NCBI GenBank assembly: GCA_964637655.1
Contig: CAZWUZ010000185.1
Span: 2,149 to 7,850, forward strand
Length of the DNA stretch: 5,702 nt
Reading direction: 5' to 3'
DNA from: CAZWUZ01 sp964637655 [NCBI: uncultured bacterium]
GTDB taxonomy: Bacteria; DAOPZR01
Positions 1-5,005 of this stretch are shown piece by piece; position 1 is the first letter of the stretch; every line of letters begins with the position of its first letter. Below the pieces are notes generated by a model. That model worked only from the letters and a program-made list of their open reading frames with translations, was not told the DNA's origin and ran no database searches. Both the position numbers and the translations under genes were made by a program.

Positions 1-866
1 AACCGACGCCGGAGCCGGTGGCGGAACTGCCGGCAGCAGCACTGACGCCGGATGCTGACCTTGACGCGCTGCTCGGGCAGTTAGGCAGTTTGTCGACGGA
101 CGCATTGCCGGTGGAACTGCCGGAACCGGTTGCGCCGGCGCCGGCACCCGCTATGGAGCAGTCCGCCGCCGCCCCGGCCCCGGAACTGGAACTGGAACCT
201 GCGCCGGAACTGCCGGCAGCAACTGACGATGAGAGCGAACCGCCGGCATGGGGAGCAGCGGAGGCGGGGATCGAGACGCTGTCTCCCCCGGTGCTGCCGG
301 TGGCGGAACAGGAAGAACTGGCGGCAGCACTCTCCGGTTTGACGGTTGGTGCTGCGGGCGCGGCGCTGGCCGCCGGGGCGCTGACCCCCGCCCCGGTGAC
401 GCCGACAGCGGCGGCACGCCCCGCTGCGCCGGTGGCACCGTCACGAACTGCCGCCCGGGAAACGCCGCCCCCGCCGGTCAGTCTGTCGCCGGAAAAACAG
501 GTACTGGCCTGTCTCAAGGCGGGTATGTTCCGCGAGGCGCAGGGCCTGCTCAAGCAGCTGATTGTCGCGTCACCGGCGAATGCCGACCACTACTTCAACC
601 TGTCGGTGGCCTGCCAGCGCCTGCATGACCGGGCCGGAGCGCGGGCGGCGCTTGAACGCTGTCTCGAACTCGATCCGCATCAGTACCGCGCGATGTGCAA
701 CCTCGCGGGCCTGTACTATGAAGACGGCGATCTGGCGGGCGCGCAGGAACTGCTGGAACAGGCGGTGAGCATCAACCCGTTTGACACCCACAGCGCCAAC
801 AACCTGCGGCTTATCCGCCGCCAGCGCAGCGGCACGGTCAACGACAAGCGGCGCGTACGCCGCTGA
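1..866 (+). CDS. TPR-repeat protein with long Ala/Pro/Glu-rich N-terminal region (5'-partial)
   Basis: The frame is open from base 3 to the TGA at 864-866 with no stop before the left edge. The GTG at 18 lies in the middle of low-complexity sequence and is not a convincing start, so the gene probably begins upstream. About 160 visible residues (to base ~488) are very rich in Ala, Pro, Glu and Leu, with recurring ELPAA- and PAPE-like units, typical of a disordered linker. One Ala/Gly/Leu stretch (bases ~340-385) is mildly hydrophobic but too weak to call a membrane segment. Bases ~489-800 encode three TPR-like helix pairs: one ending LIVASPAN, one with YFNLSVACQRL and ending LELDPHQ, one with MCNLAGLYYEDGD and ending SINPFD. 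The tail is basic (NDKRRVRR). TPRs normally mediate protein-protein contacts; partner and cell location are not visible. It ends 4 bases before the glycosylase gene and is probably co-transcribed with it. The specific function is unknown. Confidence 0.8.
   Translation, partial: PTPEPVAELPAAALTPDADLDALLGQLGSLSTDALPVELPEPVAPAPAPAMEQSAAAPAPELELEPAPELPAATDDESEPPAWGAAEAGIETLSPPVLPVAEQEELAAALSGLTVGAAGAALAAGALTPAPVTPTAAARPAAPVAPSRTAARETPPPPVSLSPEKQVLACLKAGMFREAQGLLKQLIVASPANADHYFNLSVACQRLHDRAGARAALERCLELDPHQYRAMCNLAGLYYEDGDLAGAQELLEQAVSINPFDTHSANNLRLIRRQRSGTVNDKRRVRR
22..221 (+). repeat. 17-bp direct repeat within the Ala/Pro/Glu-rich coding region
   Basis: The 17-mer CGGAACTGCCGGCAGCA occurs at 22-38 and again at 205-221. 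The copies are 183 bases apart, so they are in the same reading frame (61 codons), and both encode ELPAA. Shorter relatives (GGAACTGCCGGAA at 113-125, and GGAACT/GGAACC units around 182-200) lie between them. This looks like internal duplication of a low-complexity linker, not a mobile or regulatory repeat. Confidence 0.6.
847..864 (+). other. 7-bp perfect inverted repeat at the TPR gene / glycosylase gene junction
   Basis: AGCGGCG (847-853) and CGCCGCT (858-864) are exact reverse complements around a CGTA loop. The hairpin covers the last codons and the first base of the TGA of the TPR gene, and ends 6 bases before the ATG at 871. No T-run follows, so it does not look like an intrinsic terminator. 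A role in translational coupling or transcript processing is possible, but a chance palindrome in GC-rich coding sequence cannot be excluded. Confidence 0.4.
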
Positions 867-870
867 CCTG

Positions 871-1686
871 ATGTCGTCACGGGACGCCGGCCGCCTCGCT
901 GCTTTCCGGCGGCGGGTGCTGGCGTACGCCCGCCGGCCGCGTCCCTTTCCGTGGCGGGAGACCACGGACCCGTACGCCATTACCGTCTCGGAAATCATGC
1001 TGCAGCAGACGCAGGTGCAGCGCGTGGCGGAAAAATACCCCGCGTTCCTGCAGGAATTTCCTGATGTGCAGACGCTCGCCCGCGCCCCGCTGGCGGCGGT
1101 GCTGCGGGCGTGGAGCGGGCTGGGCTACAACCGTCGCGCGCTGGCCCTGCACCGGCTGGCGCAGGTCGTGGTGGCAGAACATGGCGGCAGGATGCCGCGC
1201 ACGGTGGCGGAACTTGACGCGCTGCCGGGCATCGGGGCGGCAACAGCTGCGGCCATCTGCGCGTATGCCTACAATCAGCCGGTGACCTATCTCGAAACCA
1301 ATATCCGCGCGGTGTTCATCCATGAATTTTTCCCGCGCCGGCGGGCGGTCAGCGACGCGAAACTGCTGCCGCTGGTGGCACAGGCACTCGACCGGCGCCA
1401 CCCGCGGCGCTGGTACAATGCGCTGATGGATTACGGCACCCGGCTGAAACGCGACCATGCCAACCCGGCCCGGCGCAGTGCCCACCATACCCGGCAGAGC
1501 GCTTTTGCCGGCTCGGACCGGCAGGTGCGCGGACTGGTGCTGCGGCGTCTGCTGACCGGAGCGCAGACCGCGGCCGGGTTGCGGCGGACAGCCGGTGTCG
1601 ACGCTGCGCGCCTGCGGATTATTCTCGAAGGCATGCTGCGCGAGGGACTGCTGCGGCGGAAGAACAACTGCTACACCGTCGCCTGA
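871..1686 (+). CDS. MutY-like HhH-GPD DNA glycosylase lacking the Fe-S cluster
   Basis: This 271-residue protein belongs to the helix-hairpin-helix/GPD base-excision family, nearest to MutY (adenine removal opposite 8-oxoguanine). The N-terminus has PFPWRETTDPY and then SEIMLQQTQV (40-49), the MutY signature with catalytic Glu41. The HhH hairpin is LPGIGAATAAA (118-128), with Ala where Nth has its catalytic Lys. The following segment, YLETNIRAVF (140-149), has Glu142 where MutY and Nth have their conserved Asp. The only cysteines are C130 and C267, so the family's C-X6-C-X2-C-X5-C cluster loop is absent; that place holds NPARRSAHHTRQS and GSDRQVRG (198-221). The last ~50 residues look like a small winged helix, not the MutY C-terminal Nudix-like 8-oxoG domain. 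ATG 871 is chosen because the 30 in-frame codons before it overlap the TPR gene. There is no clear Shine-Dalgarno, so translational coupling is likely. The fold is certain; the substrate is inferred. Confidence 0.88.
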   Translation: MSSRDAGRLAAFRRRVLAYARRPRPFPWRETTDPYAITVSEIMLQQTQVQRVAEKYPAFLQEFPDVQTLARAPLAAVLRAWSGLGYNRRALALHRLAQVVVAEHGGRMPRTVAELDALPGIGAATAAAICAYAYNQPVTYLETNIRAVFIHEFFPRRRAVSDAKLLPLVAQALDRRHPRRWYNALMDYGTRLKRDHANPARRSAHHTRQSAFAGSDRQVRGLVLRRLLTGAQTAAGLRRTAGVDAARLRIILEGMLREGLLRRKNNCYTVA

Positions 1687-1696
1687 GGTTCAGGCG
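1680..1696. other. Perfect 7-bp hairpin spanning both stop codons of convergent genes
   Basis: CGCCTGA (1680-1686) and TCAGGCG (1690-1696) are exact reverse complements separated by GGT. The left arm ends with the TGA of the glycosylase gene, and the right arm begins with the reverse-complemented TGA of nifU. A hairpin can therefore form at the 3' end of either transcript. Neither side has a T-run, so a standard intrinsic terminator is not shown. It could be a U-tract-less bidirectional terminator or an RNA 3'-end stabiliser. Confidence 0.5.
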
Positions 1697-2301
1697 GACG
1701 GGCAGGAGAAATGCTGGTTGATGTAGAAGGCGAGCAGTTTTTCCGCTGCGGGCTTGCACTGCCCGCAGACGGTGGCAAGCTTGGTCCGTTCCTGCAGATC
1801 GAGGAAGGAGCGGGCGCCTTCGAGCACCGCGTGCTCGATTTCCGCGTCGGTGACGTTCATGCACTGGCAGATGACACGGGCTTTTTCCGACCGCACCTTC
1901 TCCGGCATGCCGTGCGTCGCATAATAGTTGTCGATGGCCGCCCGCAGGGCCTTGTCCCCGAGCACCGAGCAGTGGATCTTGTGTTCGGGCAGGCCGCCAA
2001 GCTGTCTGGTGATGTCCGCCGGGGTCAGGTGGTAGGCGGCGTCGAGGGCCATGCCCCTGACCATTTCCGAGAGCATCGAGGTGCTGGCAATCGCGCTGGC
2101 ACAGCCGTAGGTCTTCCACCGGCAGTCGCTGATCTTTCCGTCCGCCACCTTGATCACCACCAGCATCTGGTCGCCGCACTTGATGTTCCCCACCTCGCCC
2201 CGCCCGTCCGGCGCGAACGCCGCCTCGTCGTCGAGAATATTGCGCGGGTTCATGAAGTGGTCCTTGACGTTCTCGGTGTAGACCCAGTTCGCATCAGCCA
2301 T
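1690..2301 (-). CDS. nifU: NifU-like Fe-S cluster scaffold (IscU domain + BFD [2Fe-2S] domain)
   Basis: This 203-residue protein is a scaffold on which Fe-S clusters are built with sulfur from NifS. Residues 1 to ~130 are an IscU/NifU N-terminal domain with the three cluster-binding cysteines and the Asp in their usual contexts: KCGDQM (C42, D44), YGCASA (C67) and KIHCSVL (C111). Residues ~143-190 form a BFD-like [2Fe-2S] domain with the CxC...CxxC pattern (C145, C147, C179, C182), as in the central domain of Azotobacter NifU. The third, Nfu-type domain of full-length NifU (about 300 residues) is missing. The start is the ATG at 2301 (MADANWVYTENVKDHF); an upstream in-frame extension would lie wholly inside nifS. 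The start lies one base after the nifS stop, with GGAG at 2315-2312 inside the nifS end, so the two are co-translated. No other nitrogen-fixation gene is present, so a housekeeping Fe-S role is more likely than nitrogenase maturation. Confidence 0.95.
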   Translation of the reverse strand: MADANWVYTENVKDHFMNPRNILDDEAAFAPDGRGEVGNIKCGDQMLVVIKVADGKISDCRWKTYGCASAIASTSMLSEMVRGMALDAAYHLTPADITRQLGGLPEHKIHCSVLGDKALRAAIDNYYATHGMPEKVRSEKARVICQCMNVTDAEIEHAVLEGARSFLDLQERTKLATVCGQCKPAAEKLLAFYINQHFSCPSA

Positions 2302-2302
2302 G

Positions 2303-3481
2303 TCAGCGTTTCTCCGTGTAGGCGGTGGACATGCGGCGCAGCCGCGCAATGATGGGCGGCAGCTGCTCCAGCACGTAGTCGATATCGTCGTCGGTGGTGC
2401 CGCGCCCCAGGCTCAGGCGCAGGGAACCGTGCGCACATTCGATGGGGACGCCGGTCGCCATGATGACGTGGGACGGGTCGAGCGACCCCGAGGCACAGGC
2501 CGAGCCCGTCGAGGCGGCGATGCCGGCCAGGTCGAGGTAGAGGAGGATGGCCTCTCCCTCGGCGCCGGCAAAGGCGACGTTGAGCGTGTTGGGGAGCACC
2601 TCGGTGGGATGGCCGTTGACGTGCGTGTCAGGAATGCGTGCGACGATGCCGTCGCGCAGCTTCTCCCGCAGCCGCTGCAGGCGCGGCGTCTCCGCCGCCA
2701 TCTCCGCGCGGCGCTGCGCGATGGCGGCGCCGAACCCGATGATGCCGAGCGTGTTCTCCGTGCCGGCCCGCCGTCCCGCTTCCTGGTGTCCCCCGCGGAT
2801 GAGCGGGCAGAAGGGGATCCCCTTGCGGATATAGAGCGCGCCGATGCCCTTCGGGCCGTACAGCTTGTGCGCGGAGAGCGTCAGAAAATCGACCCCGAGT
2901 TCCTTCACATCGACCGGGACCTTACCCGCCGCCTGTACCGCGTCGGTGTGGAAGAGCGAACCGTGCTCGTGCGCGAGCGCGGCACAGGCCCGGATATCCT
3001 GCAGTGTGCCGATCTCGTTGTTGGCCAGCATCACCGAGACGATTCCCTTGTGGTCGCCCAGTACCTGCGCCAGCTGCTGCAGGTCGATGCGCCCGTGTGC
3101 ATCGACCCCGAGAAAGATGACGCGCGTGCCCCGCTCCTGCAGCCCCTTGGTCGTTTCCAGGATGCAGGGATGCTCGATGGCAGTGGTGATGATGTCGGTG
3201 CCGCCGCGCAGGGCGCACAGTTTCGTGCCGCAGGCGACCAGCGACAGCACGGTGTTGTTCGCCTCCGACCCGCTGCCGGTGAAGACGAGCTCCGCCGGGT
3301 CGGCGTTGAGGAACGCGGCCACCGCGGCCCGGCTCTCCTCAATGGCCGCGCGCGCCCGCCGCCCGTAGACATGCATGCTCGACGGATTGCCGAAATTGTC
3401 CATGGCCGCCAGCATGGTTTCGCGCACCGCGGGATGCAGCGGGGTCGTGGCGTTGTGGTCGAGGTAGACACTGCGTTCCAT
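2303..3481 (-). CDS. nifS: Cysteine desulfurase (NifS/IscS family)
   Basis: This is a PLP-dependent enzyme that converts cysteine to alanine and passes the sulfur, as a persulfide, to a scaffold, here most likely the adjacent NifU. At 392 residues it is of normal length. It begins YLDHNATTPLHP. Active-site residues are all in place: His104 in AIEHPCIL (stacks on PLP), Asp180 and Gln183 in HTDAVQ, and Lys206 in SAHKLYGPKG (the PLP Schiff base). The catalytic Cys329 is in TGSACASGS, the long mobile loop of the group I (NifS/IscS) type. RRAGTEN (237-243) and the C-terminal SLRLSLGR are also conserved. The ATG at 3481 is supported by AAGGAG at 3493-3488 with a 6-base spacer. It is the first gene of the nifS-nifU operon and starts from its own promoter in the divergent region. 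No iscR-like regulator is seen nearby. Confidence 0.97.
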   Translation of the reverse strand: MERSVYLDHNATTPLHPAVRETMLAAMDNFGNPSSMHVYGRRARAAIEESRAAVAAFLNADPAELVFTGSGSEANNTVLSLVACGTKLCALRGGTDIITTAIEHPCILETTKGLQERGTRVIFLGVDAHGRIDLQQLAQVLGDHKGIVSVMLANNEIGTLQDIRACAALAHEHGSLFHTDAVQAAGKVPVDVKELGVDFLTLSAHKLYGPKGIGALYIRKGIPFCPLIRGGHQEAGRRAGTENTLGIIGFGAAIAQRRAEMAAETPRLQRLREKLRDGIVARIPDTHVNGHPTEVLPNTLNVAFAGAEGEAILLYLDLAGIAASTGSACASGSLDPSHVIMATGVPIECAHGSLRLSLGRGTTDDDIDYVLEQLPPIIARLRRMSTAYTEKR

Positions 3482-3502
3482 GGCCTGCTCCTTGCCCCCC
3501 GT

Positions 3503-3531
3503 ATTCTACACCCCGCCCGTGGCAGCGTCAA
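3503..3531 (-). promoter_or_regulatory. Sigma-70-type promoter for nifS-nifU
   Basis: On the minus strand TTGACG (3531-3526) and TAGAAT (3508-3503) are separated by exactly 17 bases, and each hexamer matches consensus in 5 of 6 positions. Transcription would start near 3496, just upstream of the AAGGAG ribosome site (3493-3488), giving a leader of about 15 bases. Position, strand and spacing fit the nifS start well; no experiment is available here. Confidence 0.65.
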
Positions 3532-3537
3532 ACGGCG

Positions 3538-3548
3538 CAACCGGGTTG
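3538..3548. promoter_or_regulatory. 11-bp palindrome between the divergent -35 boxes (possible operator)
   Basis: CAACC (3538-3542) and GGTTG (3544-3548) are perfect inverted copies around one G. The element sits between the nifS -35 (3526-3531) and the rightward -35 (3546-3551), overlapping the latter by three bases. This is where a dimeric regulator could affect both promoters. It is short and may be chance, and it does not resemble an IscR or Fnr site. Confidence 0.3.
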
Positions 3549-3574
3549 GCAGGCGGCGCGGCCTGTGGTATAAG
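3546..3574 (+). promoter_or_regulatory. Sigma-70-type promoter for the cyclic-nucleotide-binding protein gene
   Basis: TTGGCA (3546-3551) and TATAAG (3569-3574) are spaced by 17 bases, and each matches consensus in 5 of 6 positions. The expected start near 3581 gives a leader of about 25 bases that contains the AGGAGG ribosome site. It points away from the nifS promoter, making a compact back-to-back control region. Confidence 0.7.
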
Positions 3575-3592
3575 GTGGTCAGCGACGCGAAG

Positions 3593-3598
3593 AGGAGG
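3593..3598 (+). promoter_or_regulatory. Strong Shine-Dalgarno AGGAGG that fixes the start at 3606
   Basis: AGGAGG lies 7 bases before the ATG at 3606. The reading frame is open back to 3480, but the extra 42 codons cross the predicted promoter, so this ribosome site decides the start. Confidence 0.85.
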
Positions 3599-3605
3599 AT
3601 ATCTC

Positions 3606-4061
3606 ATGCTCGACCCTGTCGTGCTGCGCCAGCTGCCGCCGCTGGCTGATTTCCGTGATGAGGACCTTGCCCTGCTGGCGGGAGTGCTGCGTGAGCGGCA
3701 GTTCGTTGCCGGTGACCTGGTCGTTAACGAGGGGGAAATCGGCAGCGATCTCTTCCTGCTCCTGGCCGGCGAGGTGGCGGTCCTGCGCACGGGCGCGCGC
3801 AGCGAGCAGAAACAGGTCGCGGTTATCGGGACCGGCGAAATCTTCGGGGAGATGTCGTTTCTCGACCGCAAGCCGCGCACCGCTTCCGTCCGGGCACTCA
3901 AGACCAGCCGGGTGCTGGTGTTGACCCGTGACCGGTTCGAGTTGCTCTATCAGGAGAACCTCGGGGTCTATGCCCGTTTTCTGCGCCTGATTGCCGATAC
4001 CATCACCGCCCGGTTGCGCAAACTTGGTGCCCAGGTCAACCAGCGCTCGCTGTGGGCGTAA
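3606..4061 (+). CDS. Stand-alone cyclic-nucleotide-binding domain protein (Crp-type cNMP domain)
   Basis: This 151-residue protein consists almost entirely of one cNMP-binding beta-barrel of the CRP/PKA-regulatory-subunit family. The early part, LPPLADFRDEDLALLAG, is the usual lead-in helix. GDLVVNEGEIGSDLFLLLAGEVAVL (36-60) contains the conserved glycines of the barrel. The phosphate-binding cassette is nearly canonical: GEIFGEMSFLD and then RKPRTASV, with Glu82 for the ribose hydroxyl and Arg91 for the cyclic phosphate. The C-terminal helix (~110-145) resembles the CRP dimer helix, but there is no helix-turn-helix after it; CRP/FNR regulators run to about 210-230 residues. It therefore probably binds cAMP, cGMP or a similar ligand and works through protein contacts, without binding DNA itself. 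It has its own promoter and ribosome site, is divergent from nifS and lies upstream of the flagellin, which has a separate promoter. Ligand and partner are unknown. Confidence 0.9.
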   Translation: MLDPVVLRQLPPLADFRDEDLALLAGVLRERQFVAGDLVVNEGEIGSDLFLLLAGEVAVLRTGARSEQKQVAVIGTGEIFGEMSFLDRKPRTASVRALKTSRVLVLTRDRFELLYQENLGVYARFLRLIADTITARLRKLGAQVNQRSLWA

Positions 4062-4095
4062 CTGACGGCAGGGCGTACGGTAGCGCCGGGGCGTC

Positions 4096-4124
4096 TTGAC
4101 AGATACAAAAAAACGCGGTATAAT
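4096..4124 (+). promoter_or_regulatory. Fully consensus sigma-70 promoter for the flagellin gene
   Basis: TTGACA (4096-4101) and TATAAT (4119-4124) are both perfect consensus hexamers at the ideal 17-base spacing. The spacer contains a run of seven A (4107-4113), which stands out in this GC-rich DNA. Transcription should start near 4131 and leave a leader of about 37 bases. No sigma-28 (TAAA / GCCGATAA) or sigma-54 (TGGCAC / TTGC) elements were seen before the flagellin. Confidence 0.88.
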
Positions 4125-4130
4125 AGCTGT

Positions 4131-4167
4131 GCTTGGAGCATAGTTCTCCACGGAAGGGGGAGCCGCC
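4131..4167 (+). promoter_or_regulatory. Flagellin mRNA leader: small hairpin, GGA motifs and Shine-Dalgarno
   Basis: TGGAG (4134-4138) and CTCCA (4146-4150) can form a 5-bp stem with a 7-base loop at the predicted 5' end. The purine-rich GGAAGGGGGAG (4152-4162) is the ribosome site for the ATG at 4168. Core GGA trinucleotides occur at 4135, 4152 and 4159. The one at 4152 sits in CCACGGAAGG, which agrees with the known CsrA consensus ACANGGANGU at six of its eight specified positions. CTCC (4146-4149) could alternatively pair with GGAG at 4159-4162 and mask the ribosome site. Control by CsrA is inferred by analogy with Bacillus hag. Confidence 0.45.
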
Positions 4168-4983
4168 ATGCAGATCAACAACAACACCGCACTCTTTGTC
4201 CAGCGCTACCTGGGGAGCACCCAGGGGGAACTCGAGTCGCGCCTGCAGAAACTCGCCTCGGCGCTGCGTATCAACAGCGCGGCCGATGACGCTGCCGGCC
4301 TGGCCATCTCCGAGGAGTTGCGCGCGCAGGTCAACGGGCTTGACCAGGCCGCGCGCAACACCCTCGACGGCATCTCCGTGCTGCAGACCGCCGAGGGCGG
4401 CATGCAGGAAATCCAGGACATGACGCAGCGTGTGCGCGAACTGTCGCTGCAGGCGGCCAACGGCACGCTGACCGACCAGGACCGCGCGCTCATCCAGCGC
4501 GAGGTGGGCCAGCTGACGCAGGAAATCGACCGCTTTGCCGGTACGGTCAACTACAACGGGCAGAATCTCATCGACGGCACGTACGCCAATCAGGGACTCA
4601 CCCTGCAGGCCGGCGCCAATCAGGGGCAGACGGTCGAGGTGCAGCTGCAGGCGATGACGACGACCGCGCTCGGACTTGACGGCCTTGATGTCTCGACGCA
4701 GGCGGGGGCGCAGGCTGCGGTTGGTGCTGCGGACGCGGCGCTGAGCGGTATCAGCGGGCAACGCGCCGCCATCGGGGCGCAGGAAAACCGCCTGTCGTCG
4801 ACGTTCAATTTCACGAACATCCAGAGCGAGGCGCTGACTGCCTCGGAATCGCGTATCCGTGATGCCGACATGGCGTCCGAACTCATCGGCCTGACCCTGG
4901 CGCGCCTGCGCGAGCAGGCGGGTACCGCCATGCTCGGCCAGGCGAACCTCAACCAGCAGTCGGTGCTCAACCTGCTCGGCTGA
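4168..4983 (+). CDS. fliC: Flagellin (compact, D0-D1 domains only)
   Basis: This is the filament subunit of the bacterial flagellum, exported through the flagellar type III system. At 271 residues it has only the conserved ends. The N-terminal D0/D1 part runs from MQINNNTALF through RINSAADDAAGLAIS (34-48), VLQTAEGGMQEIQDM (71-85) and QRVRELSLQAANGT (87-100) to NYNGQNLIDGTY (128-139). The C-terminal D1/D0 part includes ENRLSSTFNFTNIQSE (206-221), ESRIRDADMASE (227-238) and the end QANLNQQSVLNLLG. A short junction (~140-190) replaces the variable D2/D3 domains, a size close to spirochaete FlaB and other minimal flagellins. SALRIN replaces the more usual SGLRIN/SGKRIN. The end motifs and lack of a signal peptide fit type III export. 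It has its own consensus promoter; no other flagellar gene is in the window. Names used for this family include fliC, hag and flaB; the choice here is nominal. Confidence 0.96.
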   Translation: MQINNNTALFVQRYLGSTQGELESRLQKLASALRINSAADDAAGLAISEELRAQVNGLDQAARNTLDGISVLQTAEGGMQEIQDMTQRVRELSLQAANGTLTDQDRALIQREVGQLTQEIDRFAGTVNYNGQNLIDGTYANQGLTLQAGANQGQTVEVQLQAMTTTALGLDGLDVSTQAGAQAAVGAADAALSGISGQRAAIGAQENRLSSTFNFTNIQSEALTASESRIRDADMASELIGLTLARLREQAGTAMLGQANLNQQSVLNLLG

Positions 4984-5005
4984 TTACCCCCGTTGTTCCC
5001 CCGGC

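Noticed and set aside
877-1488. Minus-strand 203-codon frame opposite the glycosylase
   Set aside because: It is antisense to conserved HhH-GPD motifs with no coherent domain of its own.
1711-2352. Plus-strand 213-codon frame opposite nifU
   Set aside because: nifU on the minus strand has every expected cysteine; the plus-strand frame is a mirror artefact.
1690-3481. Calling nifS-nifU a nitrogen-fixation locus
   Set aside because: No nifHDK, nifEN, nifB or nifV is present; NifSU alone serve general Fe-S assembly in many anaerobes and epsilonproteobacteria.
2300-3649. Long plus-strand reading frame (449 codons) opposite nifS
   Set aside because: It is antisense to an intact, motif-complete cysteine desulfurase; its translation is Arg/Gly/Ala-rich with no family resemblance. 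GC-rich codon bias commonly opens such antisense frames.
3606-4061. Reading the cNMP-domain gene as a CRP/FNR transcription factor
   Set aside because: The protein ends right after the dimer-type helix; there is no helix-turn-helix and the next bases hold a stop and the flagellin promoter.
4062-4095. Terminator after the cNMP-domain gene
   Set aside because: Only a weak GGCG/CGCC pairing is visible and no T-run follows; the A7 run downstream is on the wrong strand for this gene and lies in the flagellin promoter spacer.
4036-4761. Minus-strand 241-codon frame opposite the flagellin
   Set aside because: It overlaps a clear flagellin and crosses its consensus promoter; it has no recognisable domain and is a codon-bias shadow.
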